From Bacteroidales bacterium UBA3663 (GTDB lineage Bacteria; Bacteroidota; Bacteroidia; Bacteroidales; UBA3663), in the NCBI GenBank assembly GCA_002373755.1, contig DFJU01000144.1, forward strand, positions 1 to 15,166: a DNA stretch of 15,166 bases, in the 5' to 3' direction. Positions 1-5,533 of this stretch are shown here, in pieces. The stretch's first letter is position 1. The number at the start of each line of letters is the position of its first letter. The position numbers were made by a program, and so were the translations under genes. The notes under the pieces were generated by a model. The model did no database searches, had not been told where the DNA came from, and worked only from the letters and a program-made list of their open reading frames with translations.

Positions 1-35
1 ACGAAGTGGTTCTAAACCGCTCTACGTCAATAATG

Positions 36-68
36 AAAGCCAGATTCCGCGAGGAGTCTGGCTTTTTT
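36..68 (+). terminator. Intrinsic terminator of an upstream gene
   Basis: A 9-bp perfect stem (AAAGCCAGA at 36-44 pairing with TCTGGCTTT at 57-65) with a 12-base loop runs into a T tract ending at 68. This is the usual form of a rho-independent terminator on the plus strand. The gene it ends lies outside the window. One frame reads T-K-W-F-stop ending at base 15, which could be the last codons of that gene, but four codons are too few to claim it. Confidence 0.75.
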
Positions 69-343
69 AGTTTATGGGCGACGGAGTGTCGGATATGTTT
101 TTTTGGGGGGAGTGGATCACCGTGGTTCTCTGCAGCATTTTACGGATGTTCCGGCTTTTATATAGGCGTTCCATTGTTCATTTGACGTCAATTTCCCATT
201 GACATATATTTTTCTCCAGAAAAATGTGCTGATTTTACGCTAAAAGTCCGCTGAAAGCCCTTGCAGAAGGCATAACGGATTGAGATATATGTGCTTGCTT
301 CGGGCTTCGGATGGCGAAAGAAATTGGAGCTTGAAACGTCCAA
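69..343. other. Intergenic region upstream of the regulator
   Basis: No convincing gene is seen here. The stretch holds a T7-G6 homopolymer junction (98-110), a 10-bp palindrome TTGACGTCAA (182-191) followed by a further TTGAC at 199-203, and then AT-rich sequence leading into the promoter at 344. The palindrome could be an operator for the downstream regulator gene, but that is only a guess from its symmetry and position. Confidence 0.4.
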
Positions 344-375
344 TTTGCACTATTGTCGCAAATTTCATATCTTTG
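344..375 (+). promoter_or_regulatory. Bacteroidetes-type promoter of the regulator gene
   Basis: TTTG at 344-347, a 20-base gap, and TATCTTTG at 368-375 match the Bacteroidetes primary-sigma consensus (TTTG, 19-21 bases, TAnnTTTG). Transcription would start near 382, giving a leader of about 40 bases before the ATG at 423. Confidence 0.8.
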
Positions 376-422
376 CAGTTCGTTTAGAGAGTTAGAAACA
401 TACCGATCTGGACTCAATCATT

Positions 423-2771
423 ATGCCGAAAATATATCGTCTTGCCATCACTTTTTTTGCAATCATTGCAACGATGTGGCCGAACCGGGCTATGTCGCGC
501 GACGAGATGCGCTACCGACGCTACACCACGCAGGAGGGACTCTCGCACCGCATCATCAGCGGCCTGATGCAGGACTCTGTCGGCTACATCTGGCTCAGCA
601 CGTGGAACGGTCTGTGCCGCTTCGACGGTGAGCAGTTCACGACGTTCAACCAGACAGCCGACGGCGAAAAGGTGGGCCGTCTTGGCCTTGTGCGCTTCAC
701 CCGCAGCGGCCGCATCTGGACCATCCGTCAGAGCGACCGTCAGGAGTACCTGCTCAACGAGGCGACTGGACTGCTCGAACCCATCGCCCCCGATTCGGTC
801 AAGCCGCGCCGCATCATGCGCGTTGACGCCAACAACGGGCCGGACAGCCTCGGTCTGCGTCTGTGGCACGATTCGATGACCTACTACGTGCCTTACGTCG
901 GCGCCGGACTTACCACCAACACGCACTATACCGCCATCGCCGACCGTCAGGGCACAATCTGGGCCAACTTCGACGACGCGCTCTGTCAGGTCTGCTTCGG
1001 ACAGCCGACCTACGAGCACATCGACTGCATTGACCCGCGCCATACGCCCGACGAGCGCTACGGCGACGAGATCCGCGCCATGCTGCACCTGCGCGACGGC
1101 GGCTACTTGCTCGGCTGCAAGAACGGCTGCATCTACTGCTACGACGACGACTGGCAGTTTGTGGGCTACGTCACTCCACAAGGCACCTTGAGCCGTCAGC
1201 GCACATCGTTCGGAGCGCGCATCTACGCCATGTTGCAGGGCGACGACGGCACCGTCTGGCTCGGCAGCCGCGGACAGGGTCTTTTCGCTGTGAGCGGCAT
1301 CGGCATCGACCGTGAAAAAAGTCGCGTAGTGGCCGGAAATGCCACTCTGGTTGTGCGCTACGCGAGTCCGACGCTCCGCAACGACAACATTTTCGACCTC
1401 GTCATGGCCGATGCGCACCGCCTGCTCGTGGCCACGTGGGAGGGCGGTGTTCAGGCGTTCGACATTGCGGCCGACGGCACTGCCCGACTTGCTGCATCGG
1501 CCGACCCGCAGATTGGCAAGGTGCGCCGCATCAGCGTGCTCAATCCGTCGCTCTATGCGTTGTGCAGCACTCAGGGCATCTTTTTCGTCGATGATAGCCT
1601 GCGCACCGTCAGCCAGCTCGGCACGATGGATATGTCCGACCTCTGTCAGGGGCTCGACGGCACATTCTACGCGGCGACGCTCTCCGACGGCGTCTATACG
1701 TTCCGCCTGCCCAACCATCCGTCGGCCGACGACTTCGCCCAAGCTGCCTTGCACAAGCTCGACGTGCCCGAGGTTGACAACATCGTGATGTCGGCCGTGC
1801 GCCTGCCCGACGACTGCCTCTGTTTCGTGTCCGACGATGCCTTGACGCGCTATTATCCCAACACGGGGCAGGTGCTCCGCATCGACCGCAGTGTCATTGG
1901 CAGCGATGTGACCTTCGGCGAGGCGCGTCCGCTGCTCTCGGCCGGCCGCCTGCTGTTGGGCACGACCATCGGCCGTATGCAGGTGCAGATGATGCCGCCC
2001 GAGGGCTATACGCCGAATCTGGTGCTCAATGTGGCCGACACCGTGCGCGTCACGTGGGGCAACGTCGTTCCCGAAGTGCGCGCCGTGGCCATCGACTTCC
2101 GCCTGCCGCGACTTGTGCAATATGCTTGGCGCGAATGTCCCGATTCGGTGTGGCACGTGTTGGGCGACGTCGGGCGTCTGCCGTTGGGCCGGTTGTGGCC
2201 CGGAACCTATTGCTACGAGGTGCGCAGCACGGACGCACGTGGCATCTGGGCCGACAATTCGCGTAGCGTCACCGTTGTTGTCGGTCTGGCTGTGTGGCAG
2301 CCGCTTGCCGCCGTCGGTCTGCTGTTGCTTCTGACCGTCGTCGCATACATTCTGCGCCGTCGCATGAATGGACCGGTCCGCATCGTCGAACGTGCTCCCG
2401 TCATTGGCGGAATCCAGCCGTCGCAGCCGATTGTCGAGGCACGCGACCAGCAGTTTATTGACAATGTGACCCGCCTCGTGGAGGAAAACATCGACGACGT
2501 GCAGTTCGACATCGACCGCATGGCCACCAGCATGAACGTGAGCCGTTCGGTGCTCTACAGCAAGTTCAAGACGCTGCTCAACACGACGCCGGGCAATTTC
2601 ATCACCGAAATCCGGCTGAAGCGCGCCATCCAGCTGCTCAACACGCGGCAATATCAGGTGCAGGAGGTCGCCCGGATGTGCGGATGGGACAGCCGACGAT
2701 ATTTCGCCCGCTCGTTCCGCCAGAAGATGGGCATGAGCCCGTCGCAATATCTGGAGCAGCTTGGCAAATGA
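423..2771 (+). CDS. Propeller/Y_Y_Y sensor, membrane-spanning AraC-family regulator (HTCS-like, no kinase)
   Basis: 782 residues. An N-terminal signal sequence (about 1-24) is followed by a two-component-regulator beta-propeller; its first blade is typical (EGLSHRIISGLMQDSVGYIW then a GLCRFDG motif, about residues 39-70). A Y_Y_Y-type domain covers about 524-618 and one transmembrane helix about 623-647. An AraC-type double helix-turn-helix fills about 677-782, with the signature around VARMCGWDSRRYFARSFRQ. Normal Bacteroidetes hybrid two-component regulators are roughly 1300-1400 residues, with HisKA, HATPase and receiver modules between the membrane helix and the AraC domain. Here only about 30 residues separate them, so those modules are absent. 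The sensor should face the periplasm and the DNA-binding domain the cytoplasm, as in one-component regulators of the ToxR/CadC kind. The likely ligand is a glycan fragment, and the likely targets are the CAZyme genes downstream; both are inferences. The start is set by the promoter at 344-375. Confidence 0.88.
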   Translation: MPKIYRLAITFFAIIATMWPNRAMSRDEMRYRRYTTQEGLSHRIISGLMQDSVGYIWLSTWNGLCRFDGEQFTTFNQTADGEKVGRLGLVRFTRSGRIWTIRQSDRQEYLLNEATGLLEPIAPDSVKPRRIMRVDANNGPDSLGLRLWHDSMTYYVPYVGAGLTTNTHYTAIADRQGTIWANFDDALCQVCFGQPTYEHIDCIDPRHTPDERYGDEIRAMLHLRDGGYLLGCKNGCIYCYDDDWQFVGYVTPQGTLSRQRTSFGARIYAMLQGDDGTVWLGSRGQGLFAVSGIGIDREKSRVVAGNATLVVRYASPTLRNDNIFDLVMADAHRLLVATWEGGVQAFDIAADGTARLAASADPQIGKVRRISVLNPSLYALCSTQGIFFVDDSLRTVSQLGTMDMSDLCQGLDGTFYAATLSDGVYTFRLPNHPSADDFAQAALHKLDVPEVDNIVMSAVRLPDDCLCFVSDDALTRYYPNTGQVLRIDRSVIGSDVTFGEARPLLSAGRLLLGTTIGRMQVQMMPPEGYTPNLVLNVADTVRVTWGNVVPEVRAVAIDFRLPRLVQYAWRECPDSVWHVLGDVGRLPLGRLWPGTYCYEVRSTDARGIWADNSRSVTVVVGLAVWQPLAAVGLLLLLTVVAYILRRRMNGPVRIVERAPVIGGIQPSQPIVEARDQQFIDNVTRLVEENIDDVQFDIDRMATSMNVSRSVLYSKFKTLLNTTPGNFITEIRLKRAIQLLNTRQYQVQEVARMCGWDSRRYFARSFRQKMGMSPSQYLEQLGK
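2257..2760 (+). repeat. Direct repeat copy 1 (3' third of the regulator gene)
   Basis: This 504-base block encodes the end of the Y_Y_Y domain, the transmembrane helix and the AraC domain. It recurs in the same orientation at 4828-5325 with, by hand alignment, 19 substitutions and one 6-base deletion (about 96% identity). Similarity begins abruptly at ATTCGCGTAG and ends at CTGGAGCAGC, just before the stop codon. Confidence 0.95.
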
Positions 2772-2860
2772 CGTACGCCGTTTAAGCAATGGGAGTTTTC
2801 CTCCACGAATTGAAATCAATTGGAAATCAATTTTTGTCTTGCGGCCAATGTGCTACGCGA

Positions 2861-2903
2861 AAAAAATCTCGCAACTGCATTTTTTGGGGATGCGGTTGCG
2901 AGA
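2861..2903 (-). terminator. Intrinsic terminator of the minus-strand lipoprotein unit
   Basis: A 14-bp stem with one G-T wobble (2867-2880 with 2890-2903, 9-base loop) has a six-A tract at 2861-2866. Read on the minus strand this is a strong hairpin followed by TTTTTT, 37 bases beyond the lipoprotein stop codon. It probably also blocks read-through from the regulator on the plus strand. Confidence 0.8.
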
Positions 2904-2939
2904 GTGTTGTGGAATTCTAATGAACTTTTTATTATGTTA

Positions 2940-3602
2940 TTATTCTGGCCAATAAAAACCAGATGGACCCTGATATCCCCAAAAAACGCGATTACGTCCG
3001 TCATAAACAAGGCTGCGCAATATCAAGAATCGTTTGTCATTCTCCCAAACAGAACTTTGCACAAGACAGGTTGGATGATTTAACAAAAAAAGGATTCTAT
3101 ATACCGATTGACAAGAATCGAGGCCAGCACCTTCTGAATCAAAAAATTCTTCAAAAGGAAAGATCCATTCTCCTCGATTGTCTCGCCTATAACCATAATG
3201 AAGTGTGTCTATCCATATGCCATTCGGATTACCTTCCTTCTGAATAACATCTTCAATTTCGGTTCCCGCATATTTTAATTTTTTGTATGGAATAAAACCG
3301 AACATAGTACAATACATTCTATGCGGATCGTAATAAATCGTGTCATACCCGTCTGCTATTTTTGTGGAATCAAAGGGGTCGGACAGGATATACATAATTT
3401 CTGTTTTTGGGGGTCTGATAATACATGTCGGCGTAGTGTCATGATTTCCATCACAATCAAGCCACCTTTCTTGTTCATATTCCAATGAATCGAACAAATA
3501 GCCCATATTCATGCGTTTGGGTATAGCATATGGGTCTTCCATTTGGCAAGAAAAACATGCCACGACCAAAAGTGAAATTATAACTGCGAACTTGTATCTC
3601 AT
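2940..3602 (-). CDS. Putative lipoprotein, unknown function
   Basis: 220 residues. The N-terminus is a lipoprotein-like signal: positive start MRYK, hydrophobic stretch, then LVVAC (Cys16) and FSC (Cys19) followed by QMED. Either cysteine could be lipidated; Cys16 fits the lipobox better, while the acidic residues after Cys19 resemble Bacteroidetes lipoprotein export signals. The mature part is rich in D, Y, W and F, with four further cysteines (C50, C59, C97 and two near the C-terminus), and ends GFYWPE. I do not recognise the family. The start codon lies 4 bases after the stop of an in-frame extension of the small upstream gene, which suggests translational coupling. Base composition is far more AT-rich than the flanking plus-strand genes, which hints at horizontal acquisition. 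A surface or periplasmic immunity-type or accessory lipoprotein is possible but unproven. Confidence 0.7.
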   Translation of the reverse strand: MRYKFAVIISLLVVACFSCQMEDPYAIPKRMNMGYLFDSLEYEQERWLDCDGNHDTTPTCIIRPPKTEIMYILSDPFDSTKIADGYDTIYYDPHRMYCTMFGFIPYKKLKYAGTEIEDVIQKEGNPNGIWIDTLHYGYRRDNRGEWIFPFEEFFDSEGAGLDSCQSVYRILFLLNHPTCLVQSSVWENDKRFLILRSLVYDGRNRVFWGYQGPSGFYWPE

Positions 3603-3606
3603 ATCT

Positions 3607-3687
3607 TTACTCGTGATAATAGCCAGTTCCGACTCTAAAACCAGAACCTTTCCATATGATTGAAGATGGTTTAACCCAATAGAATAA
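3607..3687 (-). other. In-frame open extension beyond the small gene's TAA
   Basis: Directly after the TAA of the small peptide gene (3688-3690), the same frame continues for 26 codons (LFYWVKPSSIIW, then KGSGFRVGTGYYHE) to a second TAA at 3607-3609. That lies 4 bases before the lipoprotein ATG. The residues look protein-like, not random. The small gene may be a 77-codon gene broken by a nonsense change, or the TAA may be a sequencing error or a read-through site. Confidence 0.4.
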
Positions 3688-3843
3688 TTAGCTGTTAGTG
3701 TTTATACAATGATTCACGGGGCCACTAATCTGATTGCTTGCGGCCATTCCGAAGCCTGCTGGCATCGCCATCATTGAACCTTCCCATCCAGAATGAGCAT
3801 TACCATATGCGTGCAGAGCGTTTGTTATCTTTTTATTTCCCAT
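3688..3843 (-). CDS. Small peptide gene (51 residues), unknown function
   Basis: Starts at the ATG complementary to 3841-3843, about 44 bases after the predicted transcription start of the minus-strand promoter; this favours it over an ATG further upstream, which would lie before that start. The peptide begins MGNKKITNALHAYGNAHSGW and contains a Gly/Ala/Met-rich middle (EGSMMAMPAGFGMAASNQ) and a single Cys near the end. There is no clear signal peptide. Together with the lipoprotein gene downstream it forms a two-gene unit bounded by a promoter and a terminator. A peptide bacteriocin or a remnant of a larger exported toxin are options, but I recognise no family. Confidence 0.45.
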   Translation of the reverse strand: MGNKKITNALHAYGNAHSGWEGSMMAMPAGFGMAASNQISGPVNHCINTNS

Positions 3844-3893
3844 GAATCTCGGTTTTGAATGTATAGATTTCAGGTTGAACAAGATTTTGTCCG

Positions 3894-3925
3894 CAAAGAT
3901 GCACAATGTTGGAAAATATTGCAAA
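3894..3925 (-). promoter_or_regulatory. Promoter of the minus-strand peptide/lipoprotein unit
   Basis: On the minus strand TTTG (3925-3922), a 20-base gap and CATCTTTG (3901-3894) match the Bacteroidetes promoter at all but the first base of the -7 box. Transcription would start near 3887. A hairpin (TTTCCGCA 3928-3935 with TGCGGAAA 3941-3948) lies just upstream and may be an operator. Confidence 0.65.
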
Positions 3926-3950
3926 TATTTCCGCATTTTTTGCGGAAAAT

Positions 3951-3979
3951 GTAGAGACGTCACAATGTGGCGTCTCTAT
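3951..3979. repeat. REP-like palindrome, copy 1
   Basis: TAGAGACG (3952-3959) pairs with CGTCTCTA (3971-3978), with inner CAC/GTG pairing and an AAT loop. A second element with the same 8-base arms is at 4671-4698. Short GTAGAGACG...CGTCTCTAC palindromes of this kind occur dispersed in several bacterial phyla; I know them as intergenic repeats without an agreed function. Confidence 0.75.
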
Positions 3980-4036
3980 GGGCTACTGTTGAAAACGGGA
4001 CAGCGTTGCAATAGAATTGCGTAAAAGACAGGTTTT

Positions 4037-4131
4037 GGAGTTAAGAGATAATCATTCAACTTATGTCGGAGTTAAGCCCCAAAACATTCAACTAAGGCTG
4101 GAGGTAACGTCTAATCCATTCAATTTTTTTT
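4037..4131. repeat. Three degenerate 31-32 bp tandem units
   Basis: Units begin at 4037, 4068 and 4100 with GGAGTTAAG, GGAGTTAAG and GGAGGTAAC. Each carries ATTCAAC or ATTCAAT 17-18 bases further on (4054, 4086, 4118, exactly 32 apart). A fourth unit start (GGAGGAGGA) occurs at 4132 but the rest has diverged. This looks like a decayed minisatellite. Confidence 0.6.
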
Positions 4132-4143
4132 GGAGGAGGATAG

Positions 4144-4290
4144 AGTAAACGATATCCGAGCGAAGTCAACGTTCTTAGGAAAAGAGTCAACGACTTCAGG
4201 AATAACAGTCAACTCATCCCAGAATGGAGAGTCAACTTTTTCCGTATGGATATGCAAATGTTAATTATCAAGGCCTAAAAGCGAGTCAAC
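4144..4290. repeat. Array of AGTCAAC motifs at 20-23 bp spacing
   Basis: AGTAAAC at 4144 is followed by exact AGTCAAC at 4164, 4185, 4207, 4230 and 4284, all in the same orientation, with another at 4543. The first spacings are 20, 21, 22 and 23 bases. The intervening bases share an AGGAAAAG-like tail (4177-4184, 4198-4205, 4297-4304). It could be a decayed minisatellite, or a set of operator half-sites on one face of the helix. Confidence 0.65.
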
Positions 4291-4336
4291 CTTTTTAGGA
4301 AAAGACAAAAGGACACACACCCAATGCCGTGCCGCC

Positions 4337-4474
4337 GTGACAGCGTGACAGCAATTTTTTACGCCACATTCCAGTCAGAAAAGGATTTAAATATAATATA
4401 TATATAAAAAAATTTATTTACATATTTTTTTATCACTACAATCACACGGCAAAAATCTGCTGTCACGCTGTCAC
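4337..4474. repeat. 16-bp inverted repeat around an AT-rich core
   Basis: GTGACAGCGTGACAGC (4337-4352, itself two copies of GTGACAGC) is perfectly complemented by GCTGTCACGCTGTCAC (4459-4474). The 106-base core is almost pure A/T (around 4388-4435). The arms could form a cruciform or a long RNA hairpin, or mark the ends of a small inserted element. No flanking target duplication is obvious. Confidence 0.75.
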
Positions 4475-4526
4475 TCGCACCCCCCGATTTTCCGGCATTG
4501 AACCAATGCGAATTTTTTTCAGGCAA

Positions 4527-4561
4527 TTTGTCGAAATCCACCAGTCAACACAATACCTTTG
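4527..4561 (+). promoter_or_regulatory. Possible promoter for the truncated regulator gene
   Basis: TACCTTTG at 4554-4561 is a perfect Bacteroidetes -7 box. The nearest TTTG is at 4527-4530, 23 bases upstream, which is longer than the usual 19-21. An AGTCAAC motif (4543-4549) sits between the two boxes. If used, the transcript would have a leader of about 210 bases containing the second REP-like palindrome. Confidence 0.4.
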
Positions 4562-4670
4562 CGCCGTGAACAATCGGGAGCGCGCACCGCAGTCGTTCAT
4601 AGAAGGTTCGTAGAGCCTTCGGGAAATCTCACAGGATGGAAAAGGCTTTCGTCATGTTTTTTGGAATTGT

Positions 4671-4698
4671 GTAGAGACGCGCCATGGCACGTCTCTAC
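4671..4698. repeat. REP-like palindrome, copy 2
   Basis: GTAGAGACG (4671-4679) pairs with CGTCTCTAC (4690-4698). The inner GCCATGGC is also self-complementary. It has the same arms as the element at 3951-3979 but a different centre. Confidence 0.75.
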
Positions 4699-4778
4699 GG
4701 GAAGATAGCTCCACAAAAAACTGATTTCAATTTATTTCAACTGATGGAGAAATCCATCGTTCAAATGGCATTTAAACG

Positions 4779-5360
4779 GTGAAAAAATCGCGTAGCGAGG
4801 GTATTATCAGCCTACTATCAGGGTATTATTCGCGTAGCGTCACCGTTGTTGTCGGTCTGGCCGTGTGGCAGCCGCTTGCCGCCGTCGGTCTGCTGCTGGC
4901 CGTCGTCGCATTCATTCTGCACCGCCGCATGAATGGACCGGTCCGCATCGTCGAACGTGCGCCCGTCATCGGCGGAATCCAGCCGTCGCAGCCGATTGTC
5001 GAGGCGCGCGACCAGCAGTTTATCGACAATGTGACCCGCCTCGTGGAGGAAAACATCGACGATGTGCAGTTCGACATCGACCGCATGGCCACCAGCATGA
5101 ATGTGAGCCGTTCGGTGCTCTACAGCAAGTTCAAGACGCTGCTCAACACCACACCGGGCAATTTCATCACCGAAATCCGCCTGAAGCGTGCCATCCAGCT
5201 GCTCAACACGCGGCAATACCAGGTGCAGGAGGTCGCCCGGATGTGCGGATGGGACAGCCGTCGCTATTTCGCGCGCTCGTTCCGCCAGAAGATGGGCATG
5301 AGCCCGTCGCAATATCTGGAGCAGCATGAGCGCGACGCAGAGAGGGAGAAGCCGGAGTGA
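4779..5360 (+). CDS. Truncated membrane-anchored AraC-family regulator (sensorless paralogue)
   Basis: 193 residues from a GTG at 4779; an in-frame TAA at 4773-4775 excludes an earlier start, and the next in-frame ATG lies after the membrane helix. A short new N-terminus (MKKSRSEGIISLLSGYYS) joins directly to the duplicated part of the large regulator: transmembrane helix (about residues 24-46) and the complete AraC double helix-turn-helix (about 74-180). The tail HERDAEREKPE differs from the LGK of the full-length protein. The periplasmic propeller and Y_Y_Y domain are missing. From the MNGPVR segment onward every one of 14 nucleotide differences from the full-length gene is synonymous, so the DNA-binding domain has been protein-conserved. 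It sits about 100 bases upstream of the GH95 promoter. It may compete with or dimerise with the full regulator, or it may be a pseudogene remnant of a second full-length copy. Confidence 0.6.
   Translation: MKKSRSEGIISLLSGYYSRSVTVVVGLAVWQPLAAVGLLLAVVAFILHRRMNGPVRIVERAPVIGGIQPSQPIVEARDQQFIDNVTRLVEENIDDVQFDIDRMATSMNVSRSVLYSKFKTLLNTTPGNFITEIRLKRAIQLLNTRQYQVQEVARMCGWDSRRYFARSFRQKMGMSPSQYLEQHERDAEREKPE
4828..5325 (+). repeat. Direct repeat copy 2 of the regulator 3' third
   Basis: 498 bases matching 2257-2760 in the same orientation, with a 6-base deletion in the membrane-helix codons. The only three amino-acid replacements (T to A, Y to F, R to H) lie in or beside the membrane helix. The two copies bound the AT-rich island. 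Confidence 0.95.
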
Positions 5361-5459
5361 AATAGCGGATTCCTATTCCCTGAATGGTCGGGAGGGGGCA
5401 AAAAAGTACGGAATGGGTGCTGATTTGTTTTGAAAAAGCAAGTCGGCATCCATTTCCGT

Positions 5460-5491
5460 TTTGAGGTAATTGGATGAAAGATGTACATTTG
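5460..5491 (+). promoter_or_regulatory. Promoter of the GH95 gene
   Basis: TTTG at 5460-5463, a 20-base gap and TACATTTG at 5484-5491 form a perfect Bacteroidetes promoter. Transcription should begin near 5498. That rules out the upstream in-frame ATG at 5474 and leaves about 36 bases of leader before the ATG at 5534. Confidence 0.85.
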
Positions 5492-5533
5492 CGGCCCATG
5501 AAACATTCTCTCATAATCTCAAATCTAAACAAA

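Larger units (their letters stand above)
3980..4670. other. AT-rich non-coding region with layered repeats
   Basis: About 700 bases between the two REP-like palindromes. No credible gene is seen. In order it holds three 31-32 base degenerate units (4037-4131), an array of AGTCAAC motifs (4144-4290, with one more at 4543), a 16-bp inverted repeat around a very AT-rich core (4337-4474), and a possible promoter (4527-4561). The remainder is featureless to me. Confidence 0.6.

Noticed and set aside
3..29. T-arm-like hairpin at the window start, suggesting the tail of a tRNA
   Set aside because: The loop TTCTAAA breaks the conserved purine at position 57 and the rest of the gene would be outside the window.
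95..202. 35-codon open frame (MFFWGEWITVVLCSILRMFR...) with a T7-G6 run near its start
   Set aside because: It has a membrane-helix look but no adequate promoter, and lies in an intergenic stretch; too short to support.
414..2819. Long minus-strand open frames antisense to the three big genes (also 5585-9298 and 9817-13206)
   Set aside because: They mirror the GC-rich codon bias of the plus-strand genes, show no domain I recognise, and the plus-strand frames have clear motifs, promoters and terminators.
2812..2832. Tandem GAAATCAATT words, loosely mirrored near 4724-4740
   Set aside because: Short and AT-rich; the mirrored match is imperfect, so it is not evidence of element ends.
4359..4541. 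60-codon minus-strand frame in the AT-rich island
   Set aside because: It runs across the inverted repeat and the near-pure A/T core, so the K/Y/I/F-rich sequence is a composition effect; no promoter was seen.
5474..5533. Upstream ATG at 5474 as the GH95 start
   Set aside because: It lies inside the promoter, before the predicted transcription start, and would add 20 residues ahead of a good signal peptide.
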